A DNA stretch of 64,000 bases from Glutinoglossum americanum. Taxonomy: Eukaryota; Ascomycota; Geoglossomycetes; Geoglossales; Geoglossaceae. The notes below the pieces were generated by a model. The model made no database searches. It worked only from the letters and a program-made list of their open reading frames with translations, and had not been told where the DNA came from. Every line of letters starts with the position of its first letter. The first letter of the stretch is position 1. The DNA is taken from positions 1 to 64,000 of the forward strand of contig JAGHQL010000090.1 in NCBI GenBank assembly GCA_020080175.1, read 5' to 3'. The position numbers were made by a program, and so were the translations under genes. Of this stretch, positions 48,701-58,168 are shown in pieces.

Positions 48701-50159
48701 CCGGCAGGTGGTCCAGAGTTGGTTTACTGCAGAAGAGACGAAAAAGCGGTAAGGGATGCCTTGCTATCGTGTATTTCTAATCGGTAGAGCTGCTAGAAGC
48801 AGACGCACACACCAATACCTGTCCAGAGAGAGTGACGTGCGTTAGGGCTTTGCCACTGGGGTGCTTATCAATAGAAGACCAGCCAAGAACAACCAAGCAT
48901 CCCAATAACCCAACCCAAAAAACATAGCCGCTGTGGCGGAGGACAAGAAGCTATTTGATTGGGGGCCAAAATAGTGCTGAGCGACGAAAGTAGGTTTGAA
49001 TCGCAAGAAAGACTATTCGCGCCTGTGGTCTCTCGTTGGGAAAAAGCGCAAGCGCAAGCGGGCGCGGATTCATGCGTACGACTTGAACCAATAGCTAAAT
49101 CTATCTGCACGGCCGTAGATTAACTGTGCCGTAGGGTAGCATATTTTGAGCGCAATATTGAATGCACGCTGAAGACAGGCGACAAATGAGAAGGACGTCG
49201 AATGCAGCTGGAGACTGGGGATCCAGCAGACATCGCTCCAAAAAAATAAAATAAAATAAAAACCGACGCTGAGCTTCGTAATTTGGTGCGCCAGAAGATT
49301 TCAGCTTCCATATTGACCATCCTTGGGCGTGGGAACAATAGCCAGATAGAAACCGATTCCCAGAGGATGGGAACGGGAGGTGTCGCAGGCCTATTTTGGC
49401 AGGTGGCTGTTCGGTACCGAGATGGATGTACTCCTAAACCGTTCCCTACCCTCTACGTTCTGATGCTTCTGCTACATGAAATTCCCTGATCCCCTGCGTC
49501 TCGGACTCCCCCGCCATCAGACGCACACGTACACACTTACATGCATATCGCCCCAGTTTCCAGAGTCAATTTTAGGCGTAGCTGCATGCATGGCTTAAAC
49601 CCGGTCCCATGTCCCTTCCCAAGCTAACGGGCCCCCCCTCCCTCCCTTGCCATCGTTATTGACCGTCGCGGCGCTTAGTTACTTACACCAGGACTTAGTA
49701 CCTAGGATGGCACGGCCCTGCAACACCGCCCTTTTTTCAGACGTTTGATCGAGCATTACGTCCTTTGGGGGTTATTTGTCATTTTACTGGAGGAAAAGAG
49801 AAGAAGGTCGTTCTCTCTTTAGTGGCTTTCTAGGACCAGGTACTAATCCTTGGAACGGCATGGTGGATATATAGTGTCAACTGTCGAAGGATGCTTATTT
49901 ACCACAGTCTGCCCCTCCATCATATCGACTAGCTCTACTAGCCATATGTTACCTCTCAGTTTCCCTTTTTAACGTACCACAAGCTCTGCATTGGCGCTCC
50001 CGCTTTGATACCCTCTACGTTTCTCTCTAGTCGCCTTTCCTTCGATACTTAGTCTATCATCTTCTCCTCTCTAAGACAGCTACAGCTGTCCAGTTGTACC
50101 CAGCAGTCCTGGCTCGTTCGCAACCACCCTCAACATCACCGTTTCAGTCAAAAGCACCA
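45787..50159. other. Gene-poor 4.4-kb region
   Basis: No gene can be named. Frames are short and change often. The only stretch with some coding look is 48138-48644 (listed separately). A possible first exon, MAIPHEDKPPTL near 46554 followed by GTAAGC, leads nowhere clear. The last 600 bp are pyrimidine-rich and probably a promoter and leader of the Myb-like gene. Confidence 0.4.
48138..48644 (+). CDS. Dubious hypothetical protein
   Basis: One frame is open across 507 bp except for a stop that a 42-nt intron (GTATGA at 48374 to GATAG at 48415, with CCTAAG near its end) would remove in phase. This gives about 154 residues with several Cys and a segment INEDEAYDAASPQRQFLRMF. I recognise no family. 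It may be a lineage-specific gene, a decayed one, or chance. Confidence 0.2.
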
Positions 50160-51264
50160 ATGGTTGAAACTCTCTACCCAACCCAAATGTCGAGGATGAG
50201 CCAGTTCTCCGACCAAGACTGGATTCCTCAAAGTGCAGTAAGAACTCCCGACGCATGTATTTTGAGACCCCAAAACCGCACCCAACTCTCATCCCGAGCC
50301 ATTCCCACGAACTTTTGCAAATTTGAAACTGACCATCACTAACAGACATCACTAAACTCACTGGGCTATTCTTTTGACGCTTCATTTCTATCTCCGCCAA
50401 CTTCATCCTTATTGCCTGGGGACTCTCCCATAATTCACGCAAGGACGCCGTACACAAGACATAGCAACAGCTATAACACCGTCGAGAACTTAGATTACTC
50501 GAGCAATGCCCTGCGAATCGTCAAACAGGAGGGTGTTGAAGATCTGACTTACTCCAGCCATCCACAAATTACAAGATCACCGACTCCTTATTACGGTAGC
50601 TTCGGCGTCTCCGAGGTTAACACGTCATCGTCTAAGAGAAGTGGCCTGGTCCCCATTGCACCGAATCCAGAGGGCCTAGTCCGGATGAATCGCAAACACG
50701 GCCGCGATGACTCTTCTATCAACCTTGCTCAACAGAAACGGCGAAGAGTAGCATCCAACGTAAATACCTCGGGAGCAGTCGAGCTGACAGAGGAAGAGCG
50801 CCTTCTTCTCAGATTCAAAGACGAAGAGAATCTACCCTGGAAAGACATCGCCCTGAAATTCCAGACGGAAACTGGCCGGACTTTCCAAGTCCCTGCGCTC
50901 CAGATGCGCTACAAGCGCCTGCGCGAGAAGCTCCGGGTCTGGTCTGATGCAGATGTACGTGAGAGACTGCCTTCCAATCCGGTCACCCCAAGCTAACCGT
51001 TTTCCGTGCTGGCAGATCGATGCGCTAGAAAAAGCGCGCGAATACTGGGAGCGCTGCAAATGGGAGATAATCGCCACAAAGATGCACACCGATTTCGGTG
51101 TTGCGGAGAAGTGGCCAGCCAAATCATGCTATCGCAAGTGGACCGAGCTACACCCAGGACTGGACGTTCCTAAGGAGCACGGGGTGCCTTCTGGCACGAC
51201 TGAGAAGGGGTGGTACGAGTCACCGGGCCGAGAGTCTCCCGAATTCGTCGTTTCATCCGCATGA
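50160..51264 (+). CDS. Myb/SANT-like DNA-binding protein
   Basis: Probable nuclear DNA-binding regulator. Three exons: 50160-50237, 50346-50954, 51016-51264, all phase 0, 311 aa. The first 150 residues are Ser/Pro/Tyr-rich and disordered, with a basic nuclear-localisation-like QQKRRR at about 185. Then a helix-rich region LTEEERLLLRFKDEENLPWKDI, FQTETGRTFQVPALQMRYKRLR, EKLRVWSDADIDALEKAREYWE and WEIIATKMHTDFGVAEKWPA, KSCYRKWTEL. Spaced Trp residues and the LPWKDIA...LQMRYKRLR pattern fit tandem Myb/SANT-like modules widespread in Pezizomycotina; target genes are unknown. A long pyrimidine-rich leader precedes the ATG. Confidence 0.8.
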
Positions 51265-52852
51265 TTTCTTACCTTCAGTGTATTCTCGTCCCTCTCTCTC
51301 TAACTTTGCATAGGATGGCGGGTGAAACTAGGGGAGGGCATTGGGCGGCTCCTATCTCTCTGGTTTTCTATTCTAGCTTTCGGCGTTTCATGGTTGTACA
51401 TCTGGCGACGGCAAGACTCGTTTCTTGCTTTCTAGTTCGGGAGGTTGCTCACTCCTTTTCAGAAATTTCGTACAGTTGAACTGGCGGCACACAATCTCTT
51501 CCTTGAAAAAAAAACATTTGAAACGCGTAATAATCACCTTTCCCCTTTCCTATAATCCTGGATTTATATAGTATCACCCTATCGCACTTTTCCTTTCGGC
51601 AGTACTTGCGGGTGTTCATCAATTTCCCTCGGACTATCGGCTTTACCTTAGAATAACCATTCGTTACCGCGCAAGCCCATTCATTGCTTTCACCCGCTTT
51701 TTGCCCAATGTGCTTTTCTCCCCCCACATTCCAGCCCGCATGACCTCTGCACGATAGCTCCCTAACTCGACTTATAGAGCAGCATGGATTTCCTTCTTCG
51801 GCCCTTCTACGTCCCTCCTTTGTTCTGACTATTTCGGTAAGCGAATGACAGACTACTGGGGGACCCTCCTGAGGGACAATTGATTGATGTATCGTAGAAT
51901 AAATAGGAAAGAAGGCGGGGATACGGTATCTGGCGGCTCGAGAAAAACTTGATGTTCTGAAGAGAGAGAAAAAAGAAAGCTCAGACGAACCTTAAGAATG
52001 AAGACTATACACTTCGGATAAAAGAGTCGATATGAAACCGAGACGCGAAACTCTACGAATACGTTCATACTTACCCTTGATTGAAAACCAGGTTTCGCGT
52101 CCGTCACGGCAGAACTTTGGGAAAATGCCAAAGATAATGGCCGAGCTATGAGCCGTGCGTTACTCGGTCGAAGAGTTCTTTTTTTTCGCCAGCGGGTCCT
52201 TTAGGCTGTTGCCAGACTTATCCTCGACACTAAAATCTCATCCCTCTATAGCTTGACATGAAAGAGCGCCTATTACATCGAAATGCAAAAATAAGTTGTC
52301 AGGCTTTCCATTTATTCTCTCCCTTCCCACCACCCCACACCACACACCTTCTTTCTCACCTTATCATACCACCCGCAAATATCCCAAGCAGGCGGCAAAA
52401 CCGGTGACCGATATTATATACTATACTCAGAGAAGGTAACCCTAAAAAAACGAACGAAAGAAAAAAATTTCCTTTCTCGAGAAGAAAATAGAAGTCGGAG
52501 GGTCGAGCAAACAAATCACCGACCTCCGAGTTCCCGGGATGTCGTTCCTGCGCCAGACCCAAGCCCGCACCACGCGCCGTACCACGGGGCTCCACCTCAA
52601 GGCAGCTCCCCCGCACAGCCCTGCACAAGCCCATTACATACAGCTACCTTCCTCCGGGGACAGCTGTGCCGCCACTACGAAGCCTCCGATGTACCCAAGC
52701 CCCCCGCGCGCCGCCGCCGCCCCCGTCAAACTTGCGTCCCACCACTTTCCCCATCCTGGCAGCCCCCAGGAAATCCCATCATCTACACCCCTGCGGCGAT
52801 GACCGGCGGGAACACCGCGAGAGAAAAAAAAAAGCAATTAGAAAAAAGGCAC

Positions 52853-52912
52853 ACGCACGCACGCACGCACGCACGCACGTATATAATATATATGTGTATA
52901 TATATATATATA
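52853..52912. repeat. Microsatellites (ACGC)n then (TA)n
   Basis: About seven copies of ACGC followed directly by an alternating TA tract with small interruptions. Both are alternating purine-pyrimidine, which can adopt left-handed or cruciform DNA. Confidence 0.9.
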
Positions 52913-53600
52913 AAATCGCCCTTACGTATATGGCTAGCCGGCCTCTCTCCCCTATAGGAGGATTCCCGGGTATTGTTTATTTATTTTTTTTGGTTTCTCC
53001 CCGGATCTCATGCAGGGCGACGGGTCGAGACGGGGTTTTTCTCTACGTGGCCCTTTCTATTGGGGGTCGCTTTTTTTGAGTCCGGCGGGGAGAGGCAATG
53101 GCGACGGCTTCTCCGGATTGTTAATGCTTCTCGGATCCTTGCTCGTGTTGGTAATCGCGCAAAAGTGCTGGGTGGGAAACTACAGATTCCGCTTCTGGGG
53201 TTGACTAGGTTAACCAGTGGGCTGGATAGAGTACAAGGCACCCGCGCTACCCCCCCGCCTCTAGGGCTGAGCCGCTGCTCGTTTCATCAGCCTCATTCTC
53301 GGATGGCTTTCCTAGTTCGGTTTGAGATAGAGCATCATGAGAGTGGGCGCGGTATTCAGCAATCTCTATTCTTTGGCGTTTGATCGAATCCTCTCCTGTT
53401 TTAATTGCTCCTTCGCTGCGCCTTGCTGCTTTTTATCTTTTTTTATTTCCTAGTCAAAGAGCCTTTCGGGCTGCGTCCTTGGATGAAACTGGCGTGAGAG
53501 TGCTGACCACATCTGAGACAGAGAGATGGCTCTTTCCGTCAACTCGCCTCGAAGGTGCTTGCATTGTGGGGCTCACCTCGTCTGGGCTTTACCAATTTAT

Positions 53601-53636
53601 TAGCCGCTGTAGGAACGCGTTTACAAGCAGCGGCTA
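53601..53636. repeat. Perfect 9-bp inverted repeat
   Basis: TAGCCGCTG at 53601-53609 pairs exactly with CAGCGGCTA at 53628-53636 around an 18-base loop. No gene lies around it; it may be a stem in a non-coding RNA or chance. Confidence 0.6.
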
Positions 53637-54001
53637 TCTATGGATTCCCCAGTACCCGCTTGCTGCATCAATGCTTAACTGCAGCTTAGCTGACCGATCC
53701 TGTCCACTACTGACAGCTCATTATTGTCGGGTCGGAGCCCCAGGCAACCCGACGGCCTGACAGGACTCCAGAGCTGCAGCCGAACTTCAACCGAGCTTCA
53801 CCATCGTGTGGGCTGGGTGACGTGCTCCCGAAAACTGTCTCCCCTGCTTATCCTCCGAGACTTGACTCATTAGGCACTATAAATCTCACCAAATAAGGGG
53901 TTTGACGTACCCCCATGCCTCGGTGGCCTAGCCCACCAAATCGATTGACTGTTTTTATACTTGTATTGCATGACCGGAGTGCGACCGATTCGAGAAAGAG
54001 C

Positions 54002-54025
54002 GGGACCGGGACCGGGACCGGGACC
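54002..54025. repeat. Hexamer repeat (GGGACC)4
   Basis: Four exact tandem copies of GGGACC in otherwise unremarkable intergenic sequence. Confidence 0.9.
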
Positions 54026-55391
54026 GCGAAAGGGTTGGCAGAGTGGAGATACGGAGATACGTTGAGCGTACTACCACTACGTTGCCTTGTCTTACTGCAT
54101 GTACGACCCCCAAGAAGATCAGCAAAAACGTTTCCTTTCCCGGGCCCACGTTCTACAGCGTCAAGATCCTGCCTCATTCGATCGTCGGTCGATAGTTGTT
54201 CCGCACCCCCAAATGCTATGAAGTAAGATCTCACCCTCCCTTAAATTGACATTCCTTATTTTCACCGACGTAATTCCGATTCTATCTTCGGCTCACAATG
54301 CCTTGGCTCGATACTGCTTTGACAAACCCTGGGACATGCATTCGCTTCTTGTGATCTGTCAGAGAGAGAGTTCAGGCACCACCCGTCCCGCAAGCCTCCT
54401 CAATTGCTGGATAATTGTACCATGCACTTGAACGAGTATGGAGTTACAAATTAACCAATTCGCGATTAGGTTCCAGTCGGAAAGTGTACCCTCTTTCGTC
54501 TTGTGAGAGTTTCAAGAGCCGAACAAAATCTTCTTGGGGTCGGATACCCATGTTTCACTCCGCTGTTTTGGGTAGAAGCATGTGGTAACAAATAAGCACG
54601 ACCGAGTTGACCTAAAATGATCTACACGGCAGAGATCTCGGTTCTCCTTTCCTTACTCATGTCAGCTCTTATAGTTTCCTCGTGGAACTCTCACGTTGTC
54701 CCTGCAGAAGGACGGAGGTTTCCAGTCGAGTATCTGGAATCCTGGCTAGGGGTTGAAAATGTCCACGGTGGCCTACTTTAGAAAATACCGGTAAGCGGAG
54801 CACTGGCTTCGCGACGTTGCTAGTAGGTTATAGGAGGTACGGAATACCACGGCTTACTATAGCAGCACGTTGTGGCCTATTTGGAGGCCTATAATGTAAC
54901 GCTTAGGATGGGTTTGCGAGGAGCTGCAGAACTGTCATAAAAGTGGAAATAGAGCCACAAAATTTCGAAACTTCCACGATTGTGTTTTCTGTGTGACACC
55001 TAGCCTAATCTCGCTTTCTTGAAAATTCCTAGCGGGTTCTGGTAAAGTTATCGAGAATTGGGCCCGCGCAGGGTCCTCCACCAAGCTACACGAGAAATAA
55101 GGTAGCTCCCCTGACATCAAAAAAGAAACTAACCTTGTCGGAATTGAAATAATTGTTAAAACGGCCCATGCCGGTCTGTTTTTCCCCTGGATAATCCCCG
55201 CTAGCATCATCGGGCAACCAGCGATGACCCAATGACCCCGCAATGCCCAGACAGCTCGGCGGAGTCGGTGTCTAAAACTCCGTCCATGTGAAGCAAAACC
55301 GGCTTCCCACTCTCCCGACACATAACCAAGAAACAACTCCAAAGATACAACATACAATCCTTCCACTGAAGAGAGAAAGAGAAACCCAAAA

Positions 55392-55969
55392 ATGGTGGAT
55401 ATCAACTACATCCGCGTCGCACAGACGCTTGGAATCACCTCGTCTGCTGTACTTGCAGGTAGTTAACTACCCACTAGATAACGCAACCCACCCTCAAAGC
55501 CTACTGACTCAAACATCTTGTAGGCAGCCTGTTCTCCATCTCCTTTTCCACCGTACCGTCTCTCCTCCTCGCCCCTGCACCGCTCCTCCAGCAGCAATGG
55601 GAAGCCATCTACCAACACGGTAAGACCGTCGGGCCGCGCGTCGCACTGTTCTCTGCTGTGAACCTCCTCTTTGTGGCCTACAAGCGCTATGACAGTGGAG
55701 GATTTGGGGGTGGGGAAGGCCCATGGCAAGCCTATGGGGCGGCGGCGGTTATTACGATGATGATTGCTCCATATACGGTTGTGCTGATGAGGGATGTTAA
55801 TGATAAATTGCTGGCTGCGGGGCGGAGACTAGGGAAGAGGACGGAGATTGGGATTGCGGAGGAGGAGGGCGTGAAGAAGTTGGTGGATAGATGGGCGACC
55901 TTTAATTTCTTTAGGGGAGTTCTTCCGTTGACGGGTGCGGTTGTGGGGGTTTGGGCTGCGCTTGGTTAG
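55392..55969 (+). CDS. DUF1772 integral membrane protein (anthrone oxygenase-like)
   Basis: Two exons, 55392-55458 and 55524-55969, phase 1, 170 aa. Four hydrophobic segments are visible: VAQTLGITSSAVLAGSLFSI, ALFSAVNLLFVAYKR, YGAAAVITMMIAPYTVVLM and FFRGVLPLTGAVVGVWAALG. This layout, with a polar loop holding LDRW-like VKKLVDRWATFNFFR before the last helix, is the DUF1772 family. Some members are anthrone oxygenases of polyketide clusters; no polyketide genes are near, so this is more likely a general member of unknown substrate. Length is normal for the family. Confidence 0.82.
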
Positions 55970-56487
55970 GCTATGGAAATGATGAACCGATTGCCCTTTT
56001 AGCTTTGATTTTCGAAGTACGTTTCGTTGCTATGTTCAGAGTTACATATAACCTCCTAATATTCAGAGCCTCCAATTGACCGCCCATTATTGGGATCGTT
56101 CTTGTTCCTATTAAGTGTCTCACTGGCAAGTCTCCGCGGGCACTTGATATCAACAAACTATGCGCGGTAAAGCTAAGACCCTTAGCTGCAAAAAACCTCC
56201 TACAGGGTAACGTATAGTGGAGCCTGCTCGGGATAGATCCTTATAACCGCCGTTTGATCAACATACCCCCAAAAACTCTCCAGGGGAGAGGCTATTTAAC
56301 AAGAATGTTGTCCAATAGAACATAATTCTTCCTTGGGGCATCTTTCGCAAAGAGGAAGTCCTGATGTTGGAGGAGCGGTGATGCAGTTGGGGTATCTTTC
56401 GATAGTAGCGGAAGTTTACGGGCGAATGGAGCACAGACCGCCGGCTACAATGTGGGGTTTGGGCCACCCCACAATCATTACGTATCA
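55970..56487. other. Intergenic, RidA promoter side
   Basis: About 520 bp between two plus-strand genes. No coding frame of note; it should hold the RidA promoter. Confidence 0.45.
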
Positions 56488-57128
56488 ATGTTCGCAGCGA
56501 GACACATCTCTCGGTGTATATCAACGGTATTTCCTCGAGCAATTACTAGTAGAGAAATTCCCTTCAAATTCATCACGCTGCCTCTCCGCGCCCGCATCCA
56601 GAATATGGCCTCCTTCACACGTGTCTCAACGAAAGACGCGTTTCCTCGTGAGTGGGACTCGGGGCGAAAGGATAGCTAGTTTTTACTCTGAGGGTTTACC
56701 TGCTAACTAATTGGATCTTGCGATACAGCTGTGGGGCCCTATGTATGCTCTTTCGCTCCCAAACTAAAAAGAAAACTAAAGATATTAACTTATCTCCAAC
56801 CACCCAGTCCCAAGCCACCTCCGCCCCACCCTTTGTCTTCGTTTCGGGTCAGGTCCCCGCCGATGCCGCCGGGAAACTCGTTGAAGGCACCATCGCCGAG
56901 AAGACCGAGGCCTGTATCAACAATATCAAGGCCATCCTGGCCGCCGCCGGTTCCTCTATAGACAAAGTTGTGAAGACCACTGTGTTCCTTGCGGATATGG
57001 CTAGCTTTGCAGAGATGAATGCTGAGTACGAAAAGCACTTCACCGGGAAGCCTGCCAGAAGCTGTGTTGCAGCTAAACAGCTCCCAATGGGCGTGCCTGT
57101 GGAGATTGAGTGCATTGCACTGGTATAG
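56488..57128 (+). CDS. mmf1: RidA/YjgF/Mmf1 family enamine deaminase
   Basis: Hydrolyses reactive imine/enamine intermediates such as 2-aminoacrylate, protecting PLP enzymes. Three exons: 56488-56647, 56729-56742 and 56808-57128. The middle exon is 14 nt and codes PVGPY, restoring FPPVGPYSQATSAPPFVFVSGQ, so it is well supported. From the upstream ATG 56488 the protein has a 39-residue Arg/Ser-rich leader (MFAARHISRCISTVFPRAI) that looks like a mitochondrial presequence; from ATG 56605 (MASFTRVSTKDAFP) it is the 125-residue core. Core motifs: INNIKAILAAAGSSIDKVVK, TTVFLADMASFAEMN, and FTGKPARSCVAAKQLPMGVP with the conserved Arg and the closing EIECIALV. Yeast uses two genes, Mmf1 (mitochondria) and Hmf1 (cytosol); here alternative starts could serve both. 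Confidence 0.93.
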
Positions 57129-57533
57129 TTTGAGCATGGGGTTGTTGCGGATATTGTAGCATAGCCATTATTTTCGAAAAGCAACGAGGTTTGGAGCATC
57201 TGAGCCAGCGCCTCCCCGCGCGCGCGCTTTACGCCTTGATCCGTAAATCAAAGACCTAAATTTTGGGAATGTTTGCTCGGCGAGATGGATAGCTTGATAA
57301 AAGCAGAGACCACCTCCAATATAACCACTAACAATCCAAAACGATGGCTCATATGGAATTGCGCTGTCAGCAAAGCAGCTTGTATGTCGAGCATAGTCGT
57401 GAAAACATTACCTGGGCACGATCGACGATGAACGGACCATTCTTCCGGATACACTAGTGCCAACTGTCACAATACCGAAGTCGGCCAGGACGAGCATTCG
57501 TCAGTGATTTAGCGACCCTCCATTTCAAGTTCA
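57129..57533. other. Intergenic before tRNA
   Basis: About 400 bp between the RidA stop and the tRNA gene. It includes an alternating CGCGCGCGC tract near 57218. Nothing else seen. Confidence 0.5.
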
Positions 57534-57616
57534 GGGAAAGTGGCCGAGTGGTTAAGGCGACACGTTCAGGTCGTGTTGGGATTCATCCCGCGCGCGTTCG
57601 AATCGCGTCTTTCTCA
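57534..57616 (+). tRNA. tRNA-Leu (anticodon CAG)
   Basis: An 83-base class II tRNA. Acceptor stem GGGAAAG pairs with CTTTCTC (one G-T), D arm TGGCCGAGTGGTTAAGGCGA, anticodon stem ACACG/CGTGT around loop TTCAGGT giving anticodon CAG, long variable arm GGGATTCATCCC, T arm GCGCG/CGCGT around TTCGAAT, discriminator A. No intron. It reads CUG as leucine; a T run directly after (from 57622) is the expected Pol III stop. Confidence 0.95.
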
Positions 57617-58168
57617 GTACATTTTTTTTTTCCACCAATCTTTTATTAACTGAGCTCGGAGCAGAGCACAGTTCTAGGACTTGTTCTTTCCGGGTTGAGG
57701 CGAAAGGGTGGGAAATGTTTCCACATCCTTGCGCAAAATCAGCATGGGTGTAATGCGAACTTTTGCGTGAAAGCTCAGCTGCAGCCACCGAATACATCAC
57801 TCCCCCTCCTCGATCTTTGTTTTTGTTCATTCTAGGTGATGATGGCCTATAGTCCACGCAACTAGCTGGGCGCTCAAAGGCGGTGAGCAAGAGATTTGGT
57901 CTGGACGCTGGCTGAATAGCCTATTTTCAGCTAGCCCCGCCATAAGAAGGAATTCTCTGCGACGAACAACTGTATTGCCCTCATGACCCCAAATCCCATA
58001 CCCCACCAGCCTGCACGAGACCACTTTCCCCCCTAATGTCCCTGCGTCAACAGGTCAAATAAACCTCGGTGCCATGCCCGCTTCCGGCCGGGGACTCTTC
58101 TTGAACTCTTCTCTCCTTATCGCTGGCGAGTAAGTGGTGCTTCACCTTACGGTGTCCGCTGAACAACA
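57617..58168. other. Intergenic after tRNA
   Basis: Begins with the T-run terminator of the tRNA gene (57622-57631). A minus-strand frame of 112 codons at 57552-57890 runs through the tRNA and is a shadow. The end should hold the GH76 promoter. Confidence 0.5.

Larger units (their letters stand above)
51265..55391. other. Gene-poor 4.1-kb region with simple repeats
   Basis: No gene supported. It holds simple repeats at 52853-52912, an inverted repeat at 53601-53636 and a (GGGACC)4 run at 54002-54025. An 87-codon frame at 52539-52802 begins MSFLRQTQART and is Pro/Ala-rich; the surrounding sequence is GC-rich and low in complexity, so I do not call it. Confidence 0.4.

Noticed and set aside
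52539-52802. 87-codon Pro/Ala-rich frame starting MSFLRQTQART
   Set aside because: Low-complexity GC-rich sequence beside microsatellites; no conserved motif.
57552-57890. 112-codon minus-strand frame
   Set aside because: It runs through the tRNA-Leu gene and is a shadow.
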